Below are positions 1 through 7,784 of a stretch of 15,047 nt of DNA, in pieces. A program made the translations under genes and the position numbers. The notes beneath the pieces were generated by a model, which made no database searches, was not told the origin of the DNA, and was given only the letters and a program-made list of their open reading frames with translations. This DNA comes from an uncultured Prosthecobacter sp. (GTDB lineage: Bacteria > Verrucomicrobiota > Verrucomicrobiia > Verrucomicrobiales > Verrucomicrobiaceae), in NCBI GenBank assembly GCA_947523045.1, contig CANNUR010000052.1, positions 1-15,047 on the forward strand, written 5' to 3'. Each line of letters opens with the position of its first letter. The first letter of the stretch is position 1.

Positions 1-3000
1 CCATAGTAATAGGCCGGGGTGGGCAGGGCGGAGACGTCGCCGTAGGTCTTACGGAAGTCGGCGAACTTGAGGAAAACATCCGGGTACATGAGGTAGCTCC
101 AGACGTCGTCGTCGGTCGGATCCTTCTTGAGCTTGGCCTTCAGCTCCGCGCGCACCTCGTCGAGCCGGATCTTGGCGGCATGGGTGCCGGGGCGGCCCTT
201 GAGGCGCTGGCCGTCCTTGCCGACGATGGCGTCGGCGAGCTTGTTCCACTTCTTGCGCGAATCGGCGGCCTTGGCGGATTCCATGCCGTAGAAGGGTTCG
301 CCGAGCCAGCCTTCAAACATGCTGGTGACGTCCTTGCTCCACTTGGTGCCCTGCAGGTTGAAGATGTCGGCCGGCTTGACGCCGCGGGCGACGCATTCAA
401 TGGCGAGGTCGCCGACGACCTTGCTCGACGGCGTCACCTTGACGATGTCGCCGCAGAGCTGGTTCACTTCGGCGTAGGCGTGGGCGATTTCCGGCCAGCG
501 ATGAGCCATGCCCATACCGGTGGCCTGCTCCTTGAGGTTGGTGTACTGGCCGCCCGGCATCTCGTGCAGGTAGACCTCGGCGGTGCCGTAGGGTTCGGCG
601 GTGTCGAAGGGCTTGTAGAACGTGCGCACGGCCGCCCAGTAGTCGCTGAACTCCTGCAGGGCGTCGGCATCAAGGCCGGTGTCGCGCGGGGTGTGCTGAA
701 GGGCGGCGACCAGCGAGTTGAGGTTCGGCTGCGAGGTGCCGCCGGAGAGGCTGGAGATGGCGGCATCGACGACGTCGACGCCGGCGATGGCGGCCTCGAG
801 CAGGCTGGAGGCGTTCAGGCCGCTGGTGTCGTGGGTGTGGAAGTGGATGGGGATGCCAACCTCGTCCTTGAGGGCCTTGACCAGCTTCTTGGCGGCGAAG
901 GGCCGCACCAGGCCGGCCATGTCCTTGATGCAGAGCATGTGCGCGCCCATCTTCTCCAGCTCGCGGGCGAGGCGCACGTAGTACTTCAGGTCGTACTTGT
1001 CGCGCTTCGGATCGAGGATGTCGCCGGTGTAGCAGAGCGTGCCCTCGCAGATCGAGCCGGTTTCCTCGCGCACGGCCTGCATGGCGGCGGTGAGGTTGGG
1101 CAGGTAGTTGAGCGAGTCAAAGATGCGGAACACGTCCATGCCGTTGGCGGCGGCGTGCTTGACGAAGCCCTTGACGACGTTGTCGGGGTAGTTGCTGTAG
1201 CCGACCGCGTTGGAGCCGCGGAAGAGCATCTGCAGCAGGATGTTTGGCACCTTCTCGCGGATCGCGCGCAGGCGCTCCCACGGATCCTCGCGCAGGAAGC
1301 GCATGCTGACGTCGAAGGTCGCGCCACCCCACATCTCCAGCGAGAACAGGTTCGGCGTGCGTCGCGCCACGGCGTCGGCGACGGCGAGCATGTCGTAGGT
1401 GCGCATGCGCGTGGCGAGCAGCGACTGGTGGGCGTCGCGCATCGTCGTGTCGGTCAGCAGCAGGCGCTTCTGCTTGGCGACCCACTCCTTGCAGAACTTC
1501 TCGGCGCCCAGCGTCGTCAGCAGCTGCTTGGTGCCCGGGGCGGGCGCGACGCGGTGATCGGACTTCGGGATGGGCGGCGCGGCGAACAGCTTGTCGGGCT
1601 TGTGGCCCTTGGCGAAGGGGTTGCCGTTGACCTGGGTGTCGGCCAGGTAGTTGAGCAGCTTGGTGGCGCGGTCCTTGCGGGCGGTGAACTTGAGCAGGTC
1701 CGGGTTGTTGTCGATGAAGCGCGTGGTCGCCTGGCCGGTCTTGAAGTCGCCGTGATGGACGACGTTCATGAGGAACGGGATGTTGGTCTTCACCCCGCGG
1801 ATGCGGAACTCGCGCAGGCTGCGGTCCATGCGGTCGAGCGCCTGCTGGTAGGTGCGGCCGTAGACGGTGAGCTTGACCAGCATCGAGTCGTAGTAGGGCG
1901 TGACCACCGCGTTGGTGGCGCCGAGCGCGCCGTCGAGGCGGACGCCGAAGCCGCCCGGGCTGCGGGAGTTGAGGATGCGGCCGAAGTCCGGCGTGAACCC
2001 GTTCTCCGGATCCTCGGTGGTGATGCGGCACTGGATGGCGAAGCCGGTCTTCTCGATCTTGTCCTGGGTCGGCAGGCCGAGCGGCTCCTGATGGATCTGG
2101 TAACCCTGGGCGATGAGGATCTGGCTGCGCACGATGTCGATGCTGGTGATCTCCTCGGTCACCGTGTGCTCGACCTGCACGCGCGGGTTCATCTCGATGA
2201 AGAACCACTCGCCGGTCTCGTGATCAACAAGGAACTCGACGGTGCCGGCGTGGGTGTAGTTGACCTCGCGGGCCAGCTTGACGGCGGCGTCGCAAAGGCC
2301 GTCGATGATCTCCTGCCGGACGCCGTAGCTGGGCGCCTGCTCGATGACCTTCTGGTGGCGGCGCTGCACCGAGCAGTCGCGCTCATGCAGGTGCAGGACG
2401 TTGCCGTGCTTGTCGGCGAGGATCTGCACCTCGATGTGCTTGGCCTTGCCGACGAATTTTTCCAGGAACACCGCACCGTTGCCGAAGGCGCGCGCGGCCT
2501 CGGTCTGGGCCTCGTCGAGCAGCTTCTCCAGGTCCTTGGCCTCGCGCACGATGCGCATGCCGCGGCCGCCACCGCCGAAGGCAGCCTTGATGATGAGCGG
2601 GAAGCCGATCTTTTTGGCGATGGCCAGCGCCTCGCGACGGTCGCTCACCGGCTCGTCGGTGCCCTCGAGGATCGGCACACCGAGCTTGCGGGCGACGTTG
2701 CGGGCGGCGGTCTTGTCGCCCATCATGTCGAGGATCTTCGCCTCGGGTCCGACGAAGATGATGCCGGCGTCCTTGCAGGCCTGGGCGAACTGCGGGTTCT
2801 CGCTGAGGAAGCCGTAGCCCGGGTGGATGGCGTCGACACCCTTCTCCTTGGCGAGGGCGACAATGCCCTCGATGTCGAGGTAGGCGCCGAGCGGGCCCTT
2901 GTCCTTGTTGAGCTCGTAGGCCTCATCGGCCTTGAAGCGGTGCGGGCAGAAGCGGTCCTCCTGGGCGTAGATGCCCACCGTTTTCATGCCCAGCTCGGTG

Positions 3001-3131
3001 GCCGCGCGCATGACGCGGATGGCGATCTCCGAACGGTTCGCCACCATGAGCTTCCGGATCGGCCGGATCTCGGAGGACGGGCGACGGGCTTCGGCGGGGG
3101 CAGAGGGCTTGGCGGCGGCTTTCTTGGGCAT
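1..3131 (-). CDS. pyc: Pyruvate carboxylase, 3' end outside window
   Basis: Biotin-dependent, ATP-driven carboxylation of pyruvate to oxaloacetate, an anaplerotic cytosolic reaction. About 1043 residues are visible; the family is usually near 1150, so the missing part is the C-terminal biotin carrier domain. Domains in order: biotin carboxylase (about 25-480) with ANRSEIAIRV at 31-40, the ATP-grasp glycine loop KAAFGGGGRGMR at 182-193 and EMNPRVQVEHTVTE at 313-326; then carboxyltransferase (about 555-830) with TDTTMRDAHQS at 560-570, IKDMAG at 735-740 whose Lys736 should be the carbamylated metal ligand, HFHTHDTSG at 763-771 and SGGTSQPNLNSL from 796. All expected catalytic motifs are present. 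The start ATG is followed by about 24 Lys/Ala/Pro-rich residues before the first domain, a short extension compared with usual homologues. No Shine-Dalgarno sequence precedes it. It is divergent from the deacetylase gene. The single-chain BC-CT order separates it from acetyl- or propionyl-CoA carboxylase subunits. Confidence 0.97.
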   Translation of the reverse strand, partial: MPKKAAAKPSAPAEARRPSSEIRPIRKLMVANRSEIAIRVMRAATELGMKTVGIYAQEDRFCPHRFKADEAYELNKDKGPLGAYLDIEGIVALAKEKGVDAIHPGYGFLSENPQFAQACKDAGIIFVGPEAKILDMMGDKTAARNVARKLGVPILEGTDEPVSDRREALAIAKKIGFPLIIKAAFGGGGRGMRIVREAKDLEKLLDEAQTEAARAFGNGAVFLEKFVGKAKHIEVQILADKHGNVLHLHERDCSVQRRHQKVIEQAPSYGVRQEIIDGLCDAAVKLAREVNYTHAGTVEFLVDHETGEWFFIEMNPRVQVEHTVTEEITSIDIVRSQILIAQGYQIHQEPLGLPTQDKIEKTGFAIQCRITTEDPENGFTPDFGRILNSRSPGGFGVRLDGALGATNAVVTPYYDSMLVKLTVYGRTYQQALDRMDRSLREFRIRGVKTNIPFLMNVVHHGDFKTGQATTRFIDNNPDLLKFTARKDRATKLLNYLADTQVNGNPFAKGHKPDKLFAAPPIPKSDHRVAPAPGTKQLLTTLGAEKFCKEWVAKQKRLLLTDTTMRDAHQSLLATRMRTYDMLAVADAVARRTPNLFSLEMWGGATFDVSMRFLREDPWERLRAIREKVPNILLQMLFRGSNAVGYSNYPDNVVKGFVKHAAANGMDVFRIFDSLNYLPNLTAAMQAVREETGSICEGTLCYTGDILDPKRDKYDLKYYVRLARELEKMGAHMLCIKDMAGLVRPFAAKKLVKALKDEVGIPIHFHTHDTSGLNASSLLEAAIAGVDVVDAAISSLSGGTSQPNLNSLVAALQHTPRDTGLDADALQEFSDYWAAVRTFYKPFDTAEPYGTAEVYLHEMPGGQYTNLKEQATGMGMAHRWPEIAHAYAEVNQLCGDIVKVTPSSKVVGDLAIECVARGVKPADIFNLQGTKWSKDVTSMFEGWLGEPFYGMESAKAADSRKKWNKLADAIVGKDGQRLKGRPGTHAAKIRLDEVRAELKAKLKKDPTDDDVWSYLMYPDVFLKFADFRKTYGDVSALPTPAYYY

Positions 3132-3188
3132 GACGGAAAGGTTGGAAAAGGGACGGCCTGATTTTCAATGGGGCGCGGCCTTTTGCAA

Positions 3189-3202
3189 GGTGCCGATGCA
3201 CC
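3189..3202. repeat. Inverted repeat in pyc/deacetylase divergent region
   Basis: The 131 bp between the two divergent starts contain GGTGC-CGAT-GCACC, a perfect 5 bp inverted repeat with a 4 nt centre. It could be a small operator or a chance hairpin in GC-rich DNA. No convincing -10 box for pyc was found in this region. Confidence 0.25.
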
Positions 3203-3226
3203 GGCGGCGTACTTCTCCGGATTCTT

Positions 3227-3256
3227 TTGACAAACCCCGACCCGCCCCGGAAAGAA
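3227..3256 (+). promoter_or_regulatory. Possible promoter of the deacetylase gene (weak)
   Basis: A perfect -35 hexamer TTGACA lies at 3227-3232, 30 bp before the chosen ATG. The best -10 at 17-18 bp spacing is poor (GAAAGA or AAAGAA). If it is used, the leader would be only a few bases long. Confidence 0.22.
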
Positions 3257-3262
3257 CCCTCC

Positions 3263-4057
3263 ATGCCCTCCGTCCTTGCCCTCTTCGCCCACCCTGACGA
3301 CATCGAATTCGTCGCCGCCGGAACGATGCTGCTGCTCCAGGAGAAGGGCTGGGACCTGCACTACATGAACCTGTGCACGGGCAATGGCGGCTCGCTGGAG
3401 ATGGACGGCCCAACGACCTCACGCACCCGCCTGGCCGAGGCGCAGGAGGCGGCGCGCCGGCTGGGAGCGAGCTTTTACCCGCCCATCAGCGACGATTTGG
3501 AGCTGGTCTACAGCCCGCCGCTGCTGCGCAAGGTGGCGGCGGTGGTGCGCGAGGCGCAGCCGAGCATCGTTTTGACCCACTCGCCGGCCGACTACATGGA
3601 GGACCACCAGAACGCCCAGCGCCTCGCCTGCACGGCCGCGTTCGCCCATGCCATCCAGAACTTCGTCACCGATCCGCCGCGACCGAACTTCCTGCACGAC
3701 GTCACCGTTTACCACGCCATGCCGCACGGTCTGTGCGACCCGCTGCGCAAGCGCATCCATGCCGGCGCCTACGTCGACACCACCCGGGTGCACGCCCGCA
3801 AGCGCGAGGCGCTGGCGGCGCACGTCAGCCAGAAGAACTGGCTCGATGTCACCCAGGGCATGGATTCCTACCTGGTGAGCATGGACGAGGCCTCGCGCCG
3901 GGTCGGCCAGCTGTCGGGCCAATTCGAGTATGCCGAAGGCTGGCGCCGGCACCTGCACCTGGGCTTCAGCGCACGGGAGATCGATCCGCTCAAGGACGCC
4001 CTGGGCGAGGACTGCCTGATCAACGAGGCCTACGAGACCTGGCTGGAGTTGCCCTGA
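3263..4057 (+). CDS. PIG-L/LmbE-type zinc-dependent deacetylase
   Basis: 264 residues from ATG 3263. An upstream TTG at 3227 stays in frame, but the family N-terminus fits the ATG, where a hydrophobic strand runs straight into the metal motif. The N-terminal AHPDD (His10, Asp12, Asp13) and the second ligand region HSPADYMEDH (His106 to His115) are the zinc and catalytic-base motifs of the PIG-L/LmbE superfamily, which removes N-acetyl or other acyl groups from amino sugars and related small molecules. The first motif reads HPDDIE rather than HPDDE, so the usual glutamate is shifted by one. There is no signal peptide, so it is probably cytosolic. It stands alone between pyc (divergent) and lysC (convergent), so context gives no substrate. 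A thiol-biosynthesis role like BshB or MshB is possible but no partner gene is here. A weak GGAAAG lies 8 bp before the ATG. Confidence 0.87.
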   Translation: MPSVLALFAHPDDIEFVAAGTMLLLQEKGWDLHYMNLCTGNGGSLEMDGPTTSRTRLAEAQEAARRLGASFYPPISDDLELVYSPPLLRKVAAVVREAQPSIVLTHSPADYMEDHQNAQRLACTAAFAHAIQNFVTDPPRPNFLHDVTVYHAMPHGLCDPLRKRIHAGAYVDTTRVHARKREALAAHVSQKNWLDVTQGMDSYLVSMDEASRRVGQLSGQFEYAEGWRRHLHLGFSAREIDPLKDALGEDCLINEAYETWLELP

Positions 4058-4064
4058 CAGGGAC

Positions 4065-4116
4065 CGCCCCCGGGAGGGCGCGCTTCTTGATGGCAGGGCG
4101 GTCGCGCCGTCCTGCC
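4065..4116. terminator. Tandem hairpins between convergent genes
   Basis: Two GC-rich stem-loops occupy the 71 bp between the deacetylase stop and the lysC stop. The first pairs CGCCC (4065-4069) with GGGCG (4076-4080). The second is a 10 bp stem (4092-4101 with 4107-4116, one G-U pair) around the loop TCGCG. Neither has a T-tract on either strand, so if they end transcription they do so weakly or with a factor, in both directions. Confidence 0.42.
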
Positions 4117-4128
4117 CGCCAGGCAACC

Positions 4129-5364
4129 TCAGGCCGCCGGAGCGGCGTCGAGGCCAAAAGCCGTGTGCACGGCCTGGGCGGCCTTTTCGATCTCGCTTTC
4201 CTTGACGATGACCGCCGTCTTGATCTCCGAGGTGGAGATCATGAGGATGTTGGCATTGGCGTCGGCCAGGGCGCGGAACATGGTGGCCGCGACGCCACTG
4301 TGGCTGCGCATGCCGATGCCGACCACGCTGAGCTTGGCGATGCCGCTCTCCGTGCGCAGAGTGACCTTGTCGCCGAGCGCCGGCAGGATGGCGCGCAGGG
4401 AGGCCTCGGCCTTGGGCAGGTCGGCGGCGGCGAGGGTGAAGGAGATATCGGTCTCGCCGTCGAAGGAGACGTTCTGGACGATCATGTCGACGACGACATT
4501 GGCCGAGGCGATGGCACCGAAGATGACGGCGGAGACGCCGGGGCGATCGGGCACGTCATCGATGGTGACCTTGGCCTGGTTGCGCTCAAGGCTGACGCCG
4601 CGGACGACGACGGATTCCATGCCGGGGGTTTCTTCTTTCACGAGGGTTCCTGGGTTGTGGTTCAAACTGCTGCGCACCTCAAAGCGGACGCCGAACTTCT
4701 TGGCGAACTCGACGCTGCGGCTCTGCATGACCTTGCTGCCGCTGCTGGCCATTTCGAGCATTTCGTCGTAGCTGATCTCGGGGATTTTGGCGGCCGTTTT
4801 GACGACGCGCGGATCGCAGGTGTAGACGCCGTCGACGTCGGTGTAGATCTGGCAGAGGTCGGCCTTGATGGCCGCCGCCATGGCAATGGCGGTGAGGTCG
4901 CTGCCGCCGCGGCCCAGCGTGGTGATCTCGCCGCGGTCAGTCTGGCCCTGGAAGCCGGCCAGCATGACGATGTTGCCCTCGTCGAGCATGCGCTGCACCG
5001 CATCCGGGGTGATGTTGACGATGCGCGCCTTGGTGTGCACGCGATCGGTCGAGATGCCTGCCTGGGCGCCGGTGAGCGAAACCGCCTTGCCGCCGAGGTC
5101 GTTGATCGCCATGGCGGTCAGGGCGATCGTCGTCTGCTCGCCGGTGGCCAGCAGCACGTCCATCTCGCGTTCGGCGGGTTCCTGCGCCTGCGAAACCTCC
5201 TTCGCCAGCTTGATCAGGCTGTCGGTCACCCCTGACATCGCCGAAACCACGGCGACCACCTGGTGGCCGGCGCGCTGGGTTTCCAGAATGCGCCGCGCGC
5301 AATTCCGAATGCGTTCCGGGTTGCCGACGGAGGTGCCGCCGTATTTCTGGACAATGAGGGCCAT
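4129..5364 (-). CDS. lysC: Aspartate kinase (aspartokinase, two ACT domains)
   Basis: 411 residues. It phosphorylates L-aspartate with ATP, the first step toward lysine, threonine, methionine and diaminopimelate. KYGGTSVG at 7-14 is the kinase signature; TTLGRGGSDLTA at 148-159 is the second substrate/nucleotide loop. Two ACT regulatory domains follow (about 265-335 and 345-410), including RPGVSAVIFGAIA and GVAATMFRALADANANI, so amino-acid feedback is expected. It is a monofunctional enzyme with no homoserine dehydrogenase domain. The start at MALIVQKYGG is chosen because this is the usual family N-terminus; an ATG at 5451 would add 29 residues unlike the family. The bases before the ATG are CCCTTTCCCC, with no Shine-Dalgarno. 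Met249 (codon at 4618-4620) sits where Bacillus/Corynebacterium-type enzymes start their separate beta subunit. It is divergent from enolase. Confidence 0.96.
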   Translation of the reverse strand: MALIVQKYGGTSVGNPERIRNCARRILETQRAGHQVVAVVSAMSGVTDSLIKLAKEVSQAQEPAEREMDVLLATGEQTTIALTAMAINDLGGKAVSLTGAQAGISTDRVHTKARIVNITPDAVQRMLDEGNIVMLAGFQGQTDRGEITTLGRGGSDLTAIAMAAAIKADLCQIYTDVDGVYTCDPRVVKTAAKIPEISYDEMLEMASSGSKVMQSRSVEFAKKFGVRFEVRSSLNHNPGTLVKEETPGMESVVVRGVSLERNQAKVTIDDVPDRPGVSAVIFGAIASANVVVDMIVQNVSFDGETDISFTLAAADLPKAEASLRAILPALGDKVTLRTESGIAKLSVVGIGMRSHSGVAATMFRALADANANILMISTSEIKTAVIVKESEIEKAAQAVHTAFGLDAAPAA

Positions 5365-5415
5365 GGGGAAAGGGTCGCGAAGGTGGCACGCCCGCTGCGG
5401 CACGCAAGAGGGAAA

Positions 5416-5442
5416 GTGGCAGTGGTTGCCAAGCGCTGCCAC
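5416..5442 (-). promoter_or_regulatory. Hairpin in lysC leader
   Basis: GTGGCAG (5416-5422) and CTGCCAC (5436-5442) form a perfect 7 bp inverted repeat with a 13 nt loop, 52-78 bp before the lysC ATG. It could fold in the lysC leader RNA or bind a regulator. It lacks the size and layout of a lysine riboswitch, and no Lys- or Thr-rich leader peptide was found. Confidence 0.28.
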
Positions 5443-5520
5443 GCCAGACACATCTCTGGTTGAGCCGGCGGGGTTTCCTGCTATCGGACAGGCGCGCGGG
5501 CGGCTTTTTGCCGGTCCCGC

Positions 5521-5549
5521 TTGCCAAAACCCCGAAACTTAAGTACACT
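5521..5549 (+). promoter_or_regulatory. Sigma70-type promoter of eno
   Basis: TTGCCA (5521-5526, five of six consensus bases) and TACACT (5544-5549, four of six) are separated by exactly 17 bp. Transcription would start near 5556, only about 9 bases before the ATG at 5565, so the leader is nearly absent, which agrees with the lack of a Shine-Dalgarno sequence. The -10 lies inside a small AT-rich island with the palindrome ACTTAAGT (5537-5544) and a second CTTAA 10 bp after the first, in otherwise GC-rich DNA. Confidence 0.55.
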
Positions 5550-5552
5550 TAA

Positions 5553-6851
<1,299 letters not shown>

Positions 6852-6877
6852 CATTCCGCCGGCACTCCGGCATCGCC

Positions 6878-7210
6878 ATGATCGACGACGACTTTGCCTC
6901 CGAGAACACGTCCGGCCAGCGCCTGGAGCGCTGGCTGCGGCGATTCATCCGAGCCGGCAAGTTCGCCCTCCTGCTCACGGTGGTGCCGGGCATCGTTCAC
7001 CTGCATCAACGCCCCATGGCCAAACAACAGGCCATGCGGGCGAAGCTGGAAGGACTGCAGCGCGAGCGCGACAAACTGCTGGCCGAGCGCTACAAACTGC
7101 TGCGCCAGGTCGACTGGATCAAAAACGACATTGGTTACCTCGAGGTGCGCGCCCGCGACCACGACAACATGCACAAGAAGGGCGAATACGTGATCCGCTT
7201 TGAGGACTGA
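6878..7210 (+). CDS. FtsB/DivIC-like septum formation initiator protein
   Basis: 110 residues. A basic, cytoplasmic-looking N-terminus of about 27 residues leads to one short hydrophobic segment (about 28-42) and then a heptad-rich charged region (about 47-82) that should form a coiled coil outside the membrane. The ending LEVRARDHDNMHKKGEYVIRF matches the C-terminal consensus of the FtsB/DivIC family (an ARE-like turn followed by KPGE and a hydrophobic strand). These proteins help assemble the divisome together with FtsL and FtsQ. The membrane segment is short and contains Pro and His, so its insertion is less certain than usual. It lies 26 bp after enolase, as ftsB does in several other bacteria, which supports the call. 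No Shine-Dalgarno sequence is seen before the ATG. Confidence 0.8.
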   Translation: MIDDDFASENTSGQRLERWLRRFIRAGKFALLLTVVPGIVHLHQRPMAKQQAMRAKLEGLQRERDKLLAERYKLLRQVDWIKNDIGYLEVRARDHDNMHKKGEYVIRFED

Positions 7211-7214
7211 CGCC

Positions 7215-7691
7215 ATGCCCGCGCGGCCGCTGCTCCTGCTCTTGCCCCTGCTGCTCGTCCAGTGCGGTGGCCCCACGGGTCGATCCCTTTTCCGCCGCGG
7301 CGTGACACCCTACCCTGAGGCCCGCGAAGAGCAGCGCAGCCTGCAGCGTGAACAGGACCGTGACCGACAGACCGCCGCCTACGAGCGCGGCCAGGCCGAC
7401 GGCCTTGCCGATGCGACCGCCGGAGCCGCACGCGACCCCTGGCGGGTTGCCCGCAGCCTGCCCACGGGCGAGGCCGAGGCCTATCAGGGCGGCTACAACG
7501 AGGGCCATGCCCGCGCCAACACGTCACCCCAGGCCGCCGACCCTGCCTACAGCCAGGGCTACGACTATGGCCTGCGCGACCGCGTCGCCGGTCGCCCGGC
7601 CGATCCCGCCGCCCATGCCGGTCGCTACGACCCGCGCCACCGGCGCAGCTTTGAGCGCGGCTACCAGGACGCCTACGAGGCGGCCCGCTGA
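7215..7691 (+). CDS. Putative lipoprotein with duplicated Tyr/Gly unit
   Basis: 158 residues from ATG 7215, with GAGG 9 bp upstream and the ftsB-like stop 4 bp upstream. The family is not recognised. The N-terminus is a short signal peptide with a run of leucines and the lipobox-like LVQC, so Cys17 may be lipidated; Gln just before Cys is unusual. After a charged linker (35-52), residues 55-99 and 111-155 align without gaps as two 45-residue copies. They share AYxxGxxxGLxD at the start, AG and DP in the middle, and an aromatic-x-x-GY-x-acidic ending. Related short motifs are EAYQGGYNEGH and RSFERGYQDAY. The protein is rich in Arg, Ala, Tyr and Gly and has no catalytic motif that I can see. 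It is probably envelope-attached and co-transcribed with eno and the division gene; a structural or binding role is only a guess. Confidence 0.72.
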   Translation: MPARPLLLLLPLLLVQCGGPTGRSLFRRGVTPYPEAREEQRSLQREQDRDRQTAAYERGQADGLADATAGAARDPWRVARSLPTGEAEAYQGGYNEGHARANTSPQAADPAYSQGYDYGLRDRVAGRPADPAAHAGRYDPRHRRSFERGYQDAYEAAR

Positions 7692-7731
7692 ACCGGCCGA
7701 TCCGGCACGGGACCTGCTTGGAGGCGCGGCA

Positions 7732-7760
7732 TTGACAAGCCGTCTCATCTCGCCAGCCTG
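7732..7760 (+). promoter_or_regulatory. Possible promoter of the flavoprotein reductase gene (weak)
   Basis: A perfect TTGACA lies at 7732-7737 in the 93 bp gap before the reductase gene. At 17 bp spacing the -10 would be AGCCTG, which is poor, so only the -35 supports this. The leader after it ends in a pyrimidine tract (7762-7784) running up to the ATG. Confidence 0.22.
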
Positions 7761-7784
7761 ATTCCCCCTCTTTTTTCCTCCCCC

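Noticed and set aside
180..3161. 993-codon open frame on the plus strand
   Set aside because: It is the antisense shadow of pyruvate carboxylase, whose minus-strand product has every catalytic motif. The plus-strand product is a low-complexity Val/Ala/Gly/Asp/Arg sequence typical of GC-rich antisense frames.
3373..5235. 620-codon plus-strand frame spanning the deacetylase gene and lysC
   Set aside because: It overlaps the deacetylase in another frame and lysC in antisense. Both real genes have clear motifs and this frame has none.
5365..5451. Upstream lysC start adding 29 residues
   Set aside because: The added residues are unlike aspartokinase N-termini and are rich in Cys, His and Pro. 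The family begins at MALIVQKYGG, and the extension would translate through the leader region.
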